DNA of 64,000 nt, from the NCBI GenBank assembly GCA_008508345.1, contig QNGE01000139.1, positions 10,875-74,874 of the forward strand, given 5' to 3'. Positions 29,601 through 42,985 of this stretch are shown piece by piece (position 1 is the first letter of the stretch; the number at the start of each line of letters is the position of its first letter). The notes under the pieces are model-generated. The model saw only the letters and a list, made by a program, of their open reading frames with translations, did no database searches and was not told the origin of the DNA. The stretch comes from Paragonimus westermani (Eukaryota; Platyhelminthes; Trematoda; Plagiorchiida; Troglotrematidae). A program made the translations under genes and the position numbers.

Positions 29601-32600
29601 TCCTGACTGTTTTCGCAAAGCATTAATACATAATCTACCCCTTTATCTGAGGGTGACCACCCAAGCTAAGCGATCACCTTTCCAGCTCCGGCTCACTTTT
29701 GTTCCAAGTTTTCGCTACATACATGTGTCGCGTTTGGTTACTTTTACGGTAAGACAGCAAGTACCTTGTCTTATAGTCTCTCTGTTATACAACAGTATTT
29801 CCTATCGTTTCATAGTGAATGTCGGTCAATTTTAGGCGCGTGGTAATCGTTTAAAAATCAGACGATATTCCGTCGATTGTCTAGCGGACTATTTGTACTA
29901 GTATAGTATCTACATTGTCCGCGTACGGTCGCAGTGGCGACTCATCCTCAGGAAGGTACGGTGGTAAACACGCTACGAAGATTAAGAATCACATCTTCAA
30001 ACATTGTTTAGATGATCGAACAATGGTGAGCTTTTGAATCAAAGACACCACACGAAGCATGTGTGATAATTCCGATGGCATGTACACATATTGACTATGT
30101 GCTATATGATCCACGGGTTCTTTACTAGTACCTTGTCGGAGTATCATTGATATTCTGTTTGTGGTCTACTTTCATGGAAGTTTTAAGACAACTTGCTGTA
30201 CACGTTTGAAAAGTCGATTGCAAGGTGGCAGATTGTGACTACTATGTTGGTCGAATAATGCGGTTTCAAGCGCTCGCTTGTGTTTGACCCATTGTCATAC
30301 AAAGCAATACGGTGCCTGAGGTTTAGACTGATGGGTACTGATTCGTAGTTAACCTTTTTCTGGGAATATGTTAAAAAGCTGCCAATTCAGTAGTATAATG
30401 TAGCGTCCCCAGTTATAAGTACTATCACTGAGCGGAACTCCTTTGTTCGGTGACAGCGTTTTACCATAAGATTTATTTTTCCCTCATCAACGGTGCCAAT
30501 GGTATGGTTGGTTTTACCCAAAGAAGTATAACTGAATGCTTACGCGCCCTTTCAACCACCGGTCACAGTCAGCACAATTTTCTCTGACACTCACGCTGCT
30601 TGAACGGTAAGATTTTCCCTATGTATTTAAGACAGTCAATAATTCAATCTATAAAGGACTATTAAGCGGCCATGAATGAACTCCATGGTATATTTCACTC
30701 ACTTTACTGTAACACCGTTAGGCTAATGTTCGGCAAATTCAGACGAAGTTTTTCTGTTTACAAAACCTCTCCTCGATCCAGATCTGTTATTGCGCAATAT
30801 TTCTGCACATTTTCCTATTTATTTTAAATTAATGAGTAGCAGATTGTGAGCTATCACCATTCTGCACACATTTTCTCACTGGGTCTTGGTACTAGTTAGT
30901 AACTGCCTTTTACGTTCAATTTCGTTCACTGACGCAGTGTGTATGGGTGAGGACATTTCTTTCGGCAATGTTACTCTGCAGTCACACTTGCAGTCAACTC
31001 GGATTAATTAATTTAGCCATAGTGTTCTGAGCAAGCGTAACTTAGATGTCGTTCTTTGATGTAATACAATTTGTCTGCGTAGACCTATTTCATGGGTCTG
31101 CTGAGATGTGTGTACGTTATCAGCCGATCACCCAGGGCGTCTCAGCGATCCTCAATCACTGCCAAAACTACAGCAATTACTGTACGACGACGGGAGTCAC
31201 TATACTCCAAGAACAAAGAGCTGATTCTTTCCGACTAACCCATGGTGGGTACAGTTGGCACATGTTTTTGGAGATGGAGAATTATCGCAGAGCACATATT
31301 TCGCGCTTAAAATATTCCTATCTATTGTTCGACCTCCTTGTTTGACAAAAAATCATAAATGGAACCTATACTTTAGAATTGGGAACGCACAGGAATGCGG
31401 TTTTCAAATGCGCCGACCCAAAACTGAAACATCAGCTGTGATCAGCAAATTACTCAACTTATCGATTCATTATTAGTTTCAGTGCGTTGTTTTATTGTCA
31501 TCTTCCATTTTCCGATGAGCGCTGACACCACAGGAAACAAAGTTCCGTGTATCATGATTTCAAGTTTACGAAATATCATCAACCATTGTCGTAAACCCGA
31601 GATTTCTGGTTGCGATTCATGTTTATAATTCAGATTACCGCAGTAAGCGGTTGTCAAGTGTAAGTTGGGAATCATGCGCGGTTGGTTTCCACTTGTCTGA
31701 CGTCGGCCATCAAATGAGGTCGGAGGAAGGTTTCCGAACTACCCACGAGGATCTTCGAGCCCATTTAGGAACTGTCAGAGTGCGACTGTTATCAGTGGTG
31801 AAGAACACTGGACTCTGCAACCCATATCTGTGTACGCAAACCAAACCATCTGTCCCCGTGAGTCAGTTATCCCCAACCCAATTAAAAAGGGTGAACCACT
31901 TGTTACCGACGAGTATGTGTCTCGTCGGAGGCAACTGTAGCACTCTCGTGCATTCATCAACACTCCCATCCTACTGAAGTAGAATACAACCCGTCACATG
32001 TTTGTGACATTCAGTGACATTTCTGACTTGTTTCGACCCTAGTGTACGGTTGACTATCATTCCCATCCCCTAAGTGTTCGGTATAAGACAACTGTCTCAC
32101 GTTATTGTAAATTTGGTACCGCAAGTCAATTTTTGTGTCCTAACCGTTTCGTTCAAACATGGATTGTAGATCCTCGATGTAGTAGTCTGAAGGCGTTCAG
32201 TCCATCCCTGTCTCTTTTTGTGAATAACCTACCCGAATGTGCTGGTGAATGAGACCCTTATTGTAACTTCGCTTCATAGTGTCTACCCACTCCAATGCTT
32301 TGTGTGTCTATCGGTTTAATCCACCTTGGCGTTTTTCTCAGCTGCTCCGTTTGTTTCTGTGTAAATCCATATCTGTTTCGTATACTGTTCACAAGGTTTT
32401 GTCTGTGCATATGTTTGTTGCTGATGTGTCTCATCCCATTACTTCAATCGGTTTACTTAGGCTTTCGGCTCTCAGAGAGGTTCCACCTAGACGAGCCCGA
32501 CTGGCACAAAAATAACGACACATCTATTGGAATAATTGCTTTTATTGATATTCAAGCAGAACAATTTTGAGTATTACTGTTTATTCATTTGTTTATTCAT

Positions 32601-35519
32601 TTGACTGCTTGGTACACGTTAGCAATTCAGTACACCATACTTCAAGAAATTTCTTCGTGCAGATATGAATAACTCTGGCTGTGCCCTATTTCTTAGTAAA
32701 CAGGAAGCGCATCACTTCAAAAGGTTGAACATTATACTTGATCAACTCACGTACGATTCATTTATGACGTGTGAATTAAGAGCATGTGAATTTCAAAATT
32801 CTGTTTTGTTCTCACCATTGTTTAACTTTACGTGGCCAATATATTCAAAACACATTTATTTATTGCGGTTTTTCATCCACTGCTCGCTTAACATTTCAAG
32901 AATTCACTACTGAGTAACACTTTAACATTTCCCATTTTTGAAGGACCATCACTAGTTGAAACTGGACAGCTTTAGTTCATTTTAAGTCAGCTGGTTTCTA
33001 AACGCTTTTTCATCCAAATTTTTACTAACACAACTAATTTACTCATAACTTGGTCCTTTCAGTTGGTATTTTGTGGACTAAAATTTATCCGACAGACGTC
33101 TAAGCTTGACATGCAAGTGTCCACATTTGATACGAAACCGACTCTACTGTAAACTAACTTTGTTCTTGCTTTTTTCACCAAATGTTTTTTGTGGTTTGCC
33201 ATAGCATAAATGAACTACAAACTCGTGAAATTCCGCTCTCTTACGAACACAGAATAATGGGACCTGATAACGGAATGAAACAGAGCTGTTTTGTATTCCG
33301 ACTTGGCGATAGATTGCGGTGTGTATGTGTGTATGTTGAATCACGAATGTTCGAGTGTAAATAGATGAGTCTGTTGTTCTGTGTGAATACGGTAGAGGCA
33401 CGAAAGGAGCATATGGTGCGAACTGCCATTAAAGTGGACCAAGAACTGACCAATTCAAAGACAATTTTCCCATTTTTAACCACATGCTTCTGAGGAAAAT
33501 AGTGGGATGTTTTGGTTGTAAACAAAGGTGCGCTCGGATGCAACCAAAAGTCAACAGTAGGCAAGAGGATGGGAAATACAAATAGGCTTTAGCGGTGAAC
33601 ATTGGTGTATTGGTTGCTTTGACCCAGTTAATCAATAGTCATGCATTTAGTTTATATTTCCCAAAATTTGGACTTTCATCTATTACTCTCATCACATGTT
33701 TAACGGTAAGAAAAACTGAGACATATGAGTTGCACTGACTGAAATAAGCATGAAACTGAAAGTTTTTCAGCACACCTCCGTATAGACGGAGTAACAGTGA
33801 GTTTTGTTTCCATGCATCCTGTTCTTCGGTGGACTTTGGAAAAATAGACTCAGGATCCATTGTAATTCTGGCCGAGCAAAGGGTCACGGGAAAAACTGTA
33901 TAAGCAATCGGGGAAGGCAGCAATAAATGAAGAGACGAGTGATGGAAAATTCTTGCAGATTAGTGACTCCAACGAGTGAATCACTTAGTTCTTTTGAAAA
34001 CACTTCTGAAACACAAACTGTGGATAGAAAACATCTGTTGCGAAGTGTAAAATTGTCATCTGTCATCAGTTGCACATGACATGATGTGTGGAAGGTACAT
34101 GGTCAGAAATGGTAGCGAACACATCCAAGTGTTGGCAGATCTGCCTCAGCTAAATCAAAGATTACAAACGATGTCACCATAAGTTAAGCTGTTGTATCTA
34201 CAACTTCTGTCGTTGTAAATATCCACTCTCACTCTTTTGTGTTATACAACATCAAGAGTAAAGTTACAATCTCTAATTATTAGCTCTGCTCTGATGACAC
34301 ACTGCTGTATGCAGCCTATCGTGAATCGGCTTGATGTGGATCTTACTTGCATTTTTGCCAAATTTGCACTAGTAGTGTGCAAAAGCGACGCTATCAAAAC
34401 ACGTTTCCACAAGACGCAGATTGTTCGCCTGACAGATGGAGTTCAGAAAACAGGGGACTTTTTTAAAGACGTCTTAACATCAAATGGGCACCCGGTATCC
34501 GTACTGAACAAAAACGCTCATGGATTGCAGACTCATCTATTTGGAATAGGATTTTTGGTGCTTCTGTGGCCAATCTGAGAGCATCTCATAAAGACTATCA
34601 ATAGCAACATTAAACTAAAATTAACACACCTATTCTAAACAGAGCTACTGTTGTGGCCGAAGAACGTGAGTAGCGCAAGCATTGTGTGATCACTGGTTGG
34701 AAGTAGGTAACATGTTGCAAAAACACAACGGACATAAAAACACTTAATTGTAAGCAGTGGTACCTCCGAAATAATGAATTTTGCAATGGTGCTTTTATGT
34801 GTGATCGAACTCCACTTTTTCACATGTCCTTTTTATTCTGGTTTTTCCCGTGATCACTTTGTTACCTCAATGCATACTTTCTTTCATCTCCACACTGTCT
34901 GGTACAATCCACTTGAGGGATAAGTCTATGTGCCCGAGTTCATTGTTCGGCCGAACTGCCTGTTTTTTGTGTTGTTTAACAGTTCTTCTCGGCTCAAGGT
35001 TGGAACGGATCGGTGTTTTCTGCCACGGAATGCCGAGTATGTCCAACCTCACCGGTTACTTGATATCTGTTGAAAATAGATCATTTGATTGACCTCGCCA
35101 ACTCATTCAACATGTTACGCTTTTGAAACCTCATGATGTTTACACTCAACCTGACGATTTTTATCACACTATCAGCCGGTGTTCTGTACGCAGCGGGTGT
35201 TGGTGCAGCATGTGAACTCATCTTGGCACTGATTATGTTAAACTTCCTGCCCTGTCTTGTGATCTGTAACTATTCTATTTTACATGTTCAGCAGACGAGA
35301 GGAAATGAATTGTGCACTTACTTCTTCCCGTGTTGGTTAATAATGAATTACTGTTTGCCTGGAGTTTTGCAACCAATTTGATTTTTACATTCAAAGATCA
35401 TTTGAAGTAATGAGCTACTTGCGATCGTTCATTTGACAGCACAGGTGAATTAACAGTATGCCTGTTGACCTTATAAAATCTACGGTTTTTGCCATTGCTC
35501 GTCTTTGTTAACTATTGAG
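26657..35519. other. Long stretch without recognisable genes
   Basis: AT-rich DNA with only short frames, none with domains or consistent splicing. Four CGGTTAT motifs occur within 29120-29300. No mobile element was identified, although decayed ones are likely. Confidence 0.5.
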
Positions 35520-35735
35520 AGTACACGTGCCTAACCTACCACATAGGCTAACATTGGACATTAGCAGTGCACCTTTTCATAGTGTCGCACAGCGGCTTTA
35601 TCGACTTTTAGGGCCTACGCATCAACATCTGTGTCAGCATACGACAGTGTGTAACAGTATCTTGTTTATGCGCCTGCTTGATATCGTCCCGTTGTTCACG
35701 CACATGTCATTGATGAAAACTGTCGACTGTCTGTC
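35520..35735 (+). CDS. Candidate exon of an unidentified gene (72 residues)
   Basis: A 216-nt open segment lies between a pyrimidine-rich acceptor (CTCGTCTTTGTTAACTATTGAG) and the consensus donor GTC|GTAAGT. It codes VHVPNLPHRLTLDISSAPF, AQRLYRLLGP and MRLLDIVPLF. No family recognised. Phase 2 in and out, compatible with the candidates at 26520 and 42684. Confidence 0.25.
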
Positions 35736-35983
35736 GTAAGTACATTGATATATCTAAAGTTAGACTGTCAACCGTGTATCTGATGCAGGTACCAGTTATT
35801 CGGCGCAAACTCATGTTGTTTGTAGTCGATGAATCATCTTACTGAAAGTTAGGTAGCTTCTCTTGTCTCCTTGCTAAACACTGTGATCATGAACAAGCTT
35901 GAACACGAGGCAGAATCGTGCGAGATTGTCACACATCAGGGTGCGGATGAGCCAATAATACCTCTGACCAGTATTCTTTGAAA

Positions 35984-36772
35984 CTATCCGGAAGCCACGG
36001 TCCATCTTGTAGGCAGTTCTCTAGTTGCCAAAAAAACTGCAGACGCAACATCTTGCGTACGTTGGTGGTACAGCGTTTTAATCGCCGCACAATTAACTCT
36101 CCGTATCTGTTTCCTGGTCACGTGGGTTCCGACGTTAATACGAGCACGTTGTCGAGTGGTCAGTCGCCAGATGTACGGAAAAGCTTGTGCGGCGTGCATG
36201 TTCAACAACGACTTAGCTTGTACCTTTCTGAAAATACCTGCCTGAAGACCGCGGGTAATGGCTAATAATTCATCGATGTGTGGGGAAGCCTCGCTATTAG
36301 ACTCCAGTTGCGTATTCACTGTTTGGATCAAACAAGTAAACCACTCGGAGTACTCCGCAGCTTGGGACCCAATATCAGATGTCATGTTAGTCGGCGAGAC
36401 GGTGGCTGGATTGGCAATAGGAGTCAGTATTCCTCGCCAATTCGGCGCATATGGATGCACCCGAATGCTCCCCGAAGTACGACCGGGGAAATGTAACAGG
36501 AGCAGATGATGAAGTTCGCGTCGAATGGGGCACGACGGAGCCAGTGTGTCGGCACATCTGAGAAGAGAAGACGATTCTTGCTGAGACCAATTTGATCCGG
36601 CGGTTTTCATGTGCGCGAGTTTCTCACGGTTGCATTCGACGGGATGTGCATGCCTTCTATGTTGACTGAGACCAAGTTTGGAAGGAAAGGTGCGGTCACA
36701 GTCGGTGCAGTCAAAGACTGTTGCAGGCTGGGTGTCTACTTCTTGCTCTGGACCATTCCTGCGTAGAAGCAT
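35984..36772 (-). pseudogene. R2-type LINE, N-terminal zinc-finger and Myb-like part
   Basis: A 262-codon minus-strand frame begins in a region with FDCTDCDRTFPSKLGLSQH and RRHAHPVECN, a C2H2 finger of the C..C...F.S..GL..H....H type found at the N terminus of R2 LINE proteins. It is followed by NWSQQES, a Myb-like start that helps target DNA binding. The C-terminal part, with TRKQIRRVNCAAIKTLYHQR, resembles the linker before the R2 reverse transcriptase. The frame ends at a TAG before the polymerase, and no RT domain follows to the left. R2 elements normally insert into 28S rRNA genes; no rDNA is visible around this copy. Short upstream frames on the right are broken. Confidence 0.72.
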
Positions 36773-39700
36773 GCGAGTATGTGCCGACGACCCAGTGTTC
36801 TATTTACACATCCGGCCACGTTCTGAACAGGTGCACTCCACTCGTCTATCCTGTGTACTGGTAGATGCCTGCACGGAGGTGATGGCGGTAATTTCATTGT
36901 CGATTGATTGTAACCAGTTAGAGTGGTTGACCCTCTCTGGAGTTAGTAACCCCTTAGCCAGTCAAGGTTTACAGCAATACCACCCAGTCGGCACCACGAC
37001 TACTACTGTAAACAGTCTACTTTTCTACATCTTTGATGTACTCATCAGTGCTGTGTGTGTACTTACTAGAGTTTCTCTTTTTTTAGCTCACATGGAATAG
37101 GCTACTCGTTTTTTCCCCGTATGTTATTTTCATTTGTTCGACCACTTAGTGTGCCAATGTGGGCGGGACATTATATCAGTTTGACTATTGTTGCGCCGTT
37201 GGAGTAAAACTGTAACCTTGTGACGAAGGTAACAAACTAATGCACCTGGAGGTCACCACTGATCAAGGACTCGCCCATATGACAGTCTGAGTGAATTTAT
37301 CGCGAACAACGCGATAGAACGATCAACGTTCCTTCTGGTGACCCGAATGATTATAAAAAATTCATCAATCTGTTAATTATGGTCTACTTAGCAGTGGACT
37401 TTCTTAAGCGCAAACTCTATAGCGCACTACGTAGACCCTTCCCGGACGCAACATTACGATCTTCGTTCACGAACATGTGTATTCTATCTCTTAACGTGGG
37501 TGACCGAATAATTGTCCACTCCCTAAGTGTTGTTTATTTGTTCTTTTGTTGCGGCTTAGCGGCATACGTTCGGCGCGCAAAGTGATGGCTTGTTATACGG
37601 ATAAGGATGTACGGCCTAGAATAATTAGGCAATGGAGCTAGTTAATCGGTGTCATTGTGGAGCATCTGACAGACACGGTATGATCTATGGACGGACTCTT
37701 CGAATCATTTACGATGCGCCAAGGTCAGTACCACTTCGAAACCTTGGGACGGCTGAAGTGATCGCGGTTTGATTTCACCATTCTGTGTCATATGAGGTTC
37801 ATTCGGCCCTCTTAATTCCTTGGTCCACTAACACGTCAGCCATTTATATCTAGTTAGAAATGACTGCAAACCATTTCGTTGGTTTATAGGTTTTAAACAC
37901 TTGCCTGTCTGTTTCCAAAAGATAGTTGATCCATTCTCACATATTCATCAACATATATTGTCTAGGTTTTAAAAGTGCATTGTTCTTCTGATGGAATTCT
38001 TAGAAACGTGTGTTAGTAAACCTTCCATTCCTGTGACTTGCGTTAGTTCGTCGTCAACTGTGGACCGACTGTCAACTAATATACATTCAAAAGCAAAATG
38101 TATAATTCTAAGTTGATTCAATCAACTATTGAGTAATTAAGAACATAAGTATGACGAAGATGGACTGAATTCATTGGTATTCTATTAAACAATGTGCAGT
38201 ATCAGGTATTACGCTTTTTTCTGATTATGGTGGTTCCAGTATGTATTTCTTTTGTTAAATATGTCAAAAGTTTGCTTGGAAAATGCTGAAATTTTCAATA
38301 TTTTTGTCTAACTCTTGGTGTCTAAAGCGTGTTACACGTTTTGTTTCAACTTTGATACCAAAAGTGCCGAAATTGAACAGACTTCTTGGAGTGAATGGTA
38401 AAATTCATGATTTCGTCAACTATATATCGTCAAGCTTGACGTAACTTAGGGGAATGGTGGAGAATGTAAAGCAGCACCGGCAGAACTTGTTCGACACCTC
38501 TATGATTAGTAGATTTCTTTAGTATCGTTGCTAAATACACTGTGATTTCTGGACAAATCACGAATGACACTAAACACTATGCAGTTATTCTAAGATTGTC
38601 ATCAAATTTGATATACGCATCAAATGCAGAGATATATGGCGTCCATTATGTTGAATAGTATAGAGAAGTGATTATTTATCCCCGTACAATTAATATTTTT
38701 TTGGTATGCCATTTTCCACTAGACGTGGTATGTGATATCCGTATATCACTGATTCACCAGGGTCCACGGTTTCCTCGATTGTTGAAGATTGACACTGAGA
38801 CTACGGAGTATGCCTCATATGTTGGATAGTTATGCAACTTCATACCAATAGTTTAACGATTCTCATTCAGCAGTAATAATGCTTACAATCTTTGAGAACG
38901 GAAGATGGCTCTCTTTGGAAAGAATTGAGCATTTATTGGACATAGAGGAGAGGGTGCTACAACAGATTAAAAAACTAGGTAGCTGAACCAGAAGGAAACA
39001 GGGTTTCACGGAGGAATATCGATTTTCATTCTGTACCATTATTTTATACTGTTTGGTTGCAGATGAGTTTTGTTTTACAACTGTAAGTCTGAAAACCTTT
39101 GGCACTCTGTGGGAGGAAACGAGCTTTCAACGCCTTTATCCTTCAAACTGATGTTTTGCACAGACCAGCCAATTTCTGCATCTGACCTAAGCCAGGCCAT
39201 ACAAAAAACAATGGACGCGGCAAATCATGGTTTGGCGTTCGCAGGATACTTGGTCCGTCCTACTTTATGTGGTATGTCAGAATTGGTTGTTCCGAAAGTA
39301 CACTTGCTCTTCGCGATGTTTTCATCGCACGCGTAGGCCACGGAAGTATAACCAGTTTCTGTGATGTTTTAAAAATCACCTGTTGTCTGAGCGAAGCACC
39401 CTGTGAAGTAGTTCATTCAGTCCTGTGCATCCGCTGCGTCACTTTCATACCTTAGTCCACCAACCTAGAACCATCCACCCAGCTAGAAGTTCGCGGTCTC
39501 CCTCGAACGTTTCAGGACGTATCGTTAAACGACGGTGGTACAGCGTTGTTGGACGCTTAGTTGCTAACTGGATCGATTGTGGACATCTTTGCAAGAAGCC
39601 AGTCATTCAGGTGCTAACTTTGGGATAGTACACCGAACTATCTGTGCAAACCATTAGAGCGGTGTTTTGACCCCTATCATAGACTTTGACAATCATCACT

Positions 39701-40540
39701 CATTGTGGACCCATCAAAGTTCAATACAAGGTTGTGAGAAAATAGGGCTAGGGTTTTGGTTCTCGCCGGATGTCGGAACGTTACTCAGGTTAGGACATGC
39801 GGGTTATTCTCAAACCTTCCACATAAAAAAACATGGTTTTCGTTGTGGCTGTACATTGTTAATCGTTGTTCACCTTTTTCCTGGTCGGATTAATACAGGA
39901 CTGCCAGCAAAACTCAGTATTGAATTGTTGGTGTCCAGTCTGGTGGGAATGTTACCAATCTGAGTTTTACTGGTGGTAAGGTGCCGATTGACAATTTGCG
40001 CTCATTTATCCGTTCTTTCATAAACAGGCATGAGCCTGATCAGTTGGTACCGTAGACTTTCGTATTACCTACGAGGAGCGTTCTGAAAGAAAATCCTGTA
40101 AAATGAGAAAACCAAAGATAGGATCAGGTCGAATAAAGGAACTTGAAACGTTGTAACCGTATGTACACCAATGGCTGCGGTACACTGCCATTTCGAACGA
40201 CGCTTCGAGCCAACTATTCGGGGGACAACAAGGTTCCCAACCGGCAGCCGACACGAATCCATGTTGATCGAAGGCATGCCCAGGGTTTCGTAATTTTGTG
40301 AGCACGTCGTTGCCTGTTAACCCCATGATTTTACCCAATGGCTGGTGGTCTAGGTGGGTAATGTCTGGTCTCTTAAACACTCAGCTGACATACTGCTGTT
40401 GATGGTGAGGTATTATGAGTGCATTTTTATAAATTACGACTTATGGGAAGTTTATGCCACCGAGTTCCCTTTAGCCATCCAGTCGAACCGCAGCAAAGTC
40501 GTGAGACGTGTTTACTCGCAGCGGTCGGTAACTTGGAACT
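36773..40540. other. Stretch without recognisable genes
   Basis: The first few hundred bases may carry the decayed 5' region of the R2-like element on the minus strand. Beyond that, short frames such as 39667-39963 and 40069-40380 (minus) contain no domain I recognise. Confidence 0.45.
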
Positions 40541-40740
40541 GGCAACCTCCATTCGATGACCTCCACATAGGCAAAACAAATCGATGCTTGCATCAGTTTA
40601 TGGCGGAGCGTATGCCTTAGTGAGTATCAACCGCAATATCAAGAACGACCTGTTAACTGCAACAAATTTGGAAAACCGGTCTTCGTCGATCAGCAGACAT
40701 CCTAGCAACCGTTTGCTTAGTTACTGCGGTCGAATCATCC
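40541..40740 (+). pseudogene. Decayed Penelope-like GIY-YIG endonuclease remnant
   Basis: The frame reads DLHIGKTNRCLHQFMAERMP, matching by pattern the nuclease core of the Penelope-like element at 15.2 kb (FIGRTYRQLYQRVTEHIP): I-G-(K/R)-T, then R-x-L. The EH pair is changed to ER. After a stop comes SSSISRHPSNRL, similar to the region after the nuclease in such elements. The RT part was not recognised upstream. Confidence 0.5.
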
Positions 40741-42683
40741 AAAATATTCTGTTATCGTAAACAGGACCCAATAACGATTAGAGAGGCGATATTAGTCACA
40801 CAACACAGACCAAATTTTGTGCTGTGAAGGCGCTTACGCAAACAATCCGCTTGCTATGAAACTAATGGCGTCATTAGTTGTCGACACGTTGAAACTGTTC
40901 GGTCGGTTCACTTATCGTTGCCATGTGCAATTATTACCAACTTTGATACAGCGTTGATTGAACGATGTAATTGGTGGTTTATTTTGACAATATTTTGTGA
41001 TGGGCACTTTCAATCGGTGTTTGTTTAAGACATGATGTAAAATCATGAAGTGGAAAACCACTGAACCGGTTATGACCCTTTGCTCATTAATTGGCATTGC
41101 ACTATCGACTGGTTAATCGAGACTTCATTTTAGCATGTAAGGTCCCCTATTAACTTCATTCCCCGTTGCGAACTGTACTTTTGTCTATCTGATTTTGCAT
41201 CAGAGTTCAAACGAGTCCATTGTGAAATATCCCATCATGATTTGTCGTAACAGCGTCATCAACAAATGCTTTCATGTGAACACTTGATACACATATTCAA
41301 ACCATCGATTGTTTGCGGCTGTATGAAGAAACGATTGACCTCTCATTTGCTGTTAGTCCGCTGTTGGTTGCTGCTTATTGAGATAAAATGACAAAATACT
41401 TGATTATTTGTTCTGTTTCACACTTGTTACTGTTAAAATTCTAAAGTCAATTCTTTTTTTCCACTCTAAACTGTCCAACGCAGTTTAAAGCACATAGGGA
41501 TGTTATTGGCTCCTCCGATCTGTGAATTTTGTTTACACTCTTGCTCATTGCCAGGGAGTTACACAACTGCCATTCCCCGGGACTGAATGTACTTGTTTTT
41601 GGCCTTTTTTCAGTGGTAAAGTGGATTAATCTTGTTGTATTTTAACAAGGAAAAACTGGTATCATTAGGCCTATTAACCTTGCAACCGACCAGACCTAGA
41701 TACCCTTCTGTTTGGTTTGGCCACCTCATGGACAGTTTGCTTCCGTGATCACTGTGGCACAATCTCTTCACTTGTCACCTTCTACCTTGTTTTTCCTCAA
41801 TTCTGTGTACCCTTTTTCTCCATCTATCTTTCCGCAATTTCGTTTGTTCGAAATTGTGGCCCGCCCTAGGGCTTCTACTGGTACTCAACCGAAACCTGAA
41901 GTTGTCATCATTATTTCGGAGATTGTCCTGTTAGTCTGCTGGCGTTATACTAAGCGTTAATGGCATCGACTTTAAACAGAAATCACATGTTTATGGTTTC
42001 AAGTATCGGTTACTTAGATTGTCTTTGCTCTCTAAATGTGAATGACCTGACTAAGGTATTCACTCCCCTCTCACATGTGACTAGCTCACCATGTTCTATG
42101 ACCCCGGTATTTTAACACCATTTTTCAAGCTATTTCTGTCCTGATTCAGAATTAGGAGAGAAACTGGTTTGGAGACCTAAAGTATTTGCGTTTCAGTTAC
42201 GAGACAGATGAATATGAAAAATGAGAACTCCATGAAAATCGATATCGTGTGATAACTTCGCTTGCTGCATGTATTCCGATGACATGTTTGCTACACATTG
42301 TTCGCACTCGTGCAATACCCTGGTTAACATCGTTTTCATCGAAAGGTGACAAGAGTGTAGAAGATAATTTTCCGTGTTGAACTGTTGGACCTATAATGGT
42401 TTTTCTTTGGCTAATTTGTCCAATCGCGTTCTCACAAATTATGAGAGCACAACGACAGTGTGAACACAATGAAGTTTGTCTCCAATTTTAATTCTATTCT
42501 TTCGGAGACTGGGAAATTTTACTCCACAGAGGTAAGTTGTCGAAAATGATACTGGAATGTTTTGGGCCTCGTTGCTCAGTATTGCCTCATGGTGTGGTGG
42601 CATAACCAATTTCCTTTTTTGAATCCGACCTTTTTGTGGATGGATTGTTTCTTCTTAAAACCTGTCCTTAAAGCATGTTCTAG
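40741..42683. other. Stretch without recognisable genes
   Basis: No coding or RNA gene and no identifiable repeat. Confidence 0.5.
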
Positions 42684-42769
42684 TTTCGAACCGTTTTCTT
42701 TGAGTGCATTTCCACTTCAAATCTCACCTTGGAAGGCATTGGCCTCTGATGCTGTTGATTTATCTGAGT
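42684..42769 (+). CDS. Candidate exon of an unidentified gene (28 residues)
   Basis: An 86-nt open segment lies between CATGTTCTAG and the donor GAGT|GTAAGT. It codes FEPFSLSAFPLQISPW then KALASDAVDLSE. Phase 2 in, 1 out, compatible with the candidate at 35520. The open frame extends further upstream, so the acceptor is uncertain. Family unknown. Confidence 0.22.
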
Positions 42770-42819
42770 GTAAGTGCCTGAATTACTACAGTTGCTAGCA
42801 GTCTTCGCTTTCAGATAGA

Positions 42820-42985
42820 TTTTTTGACTTGTCCCTTTCGAAGAGAAGCACTAGACTCTTTCTTCGCTTTTGATGGGACTCATCGGTGTAGTGTACATCC
42901 TTGTCACGGTCGGGACTAGAACTCCGAGTCACGTTTTCATGAGACAACCGTGTTGAACACTACGCCACTGACCTCACATTGGGTC
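42820..42985 (-). repeat. tRNA-derived SINE (family shared with 60080-60240)
   Basis: On the minus strand GAGGTCAGTGGCGTAGTG, CTCATGAAAACGTGACTCGG and AGTTCTAGTCCCGACCGTG form a tRNA-like series with D- and TΨC-arm features. The body shares AGAAGCACTAGA and the segment ACGTTTTCATGAGACAACCG with the copy at 60 kb (ATGTTTTCATGAGGCAGCC). Confidence 0.7.

Noticed and set aside
39667..39963. 98-residue + strand frame
   Set aside because: No domain, no splice signals, and unremarkable composition.
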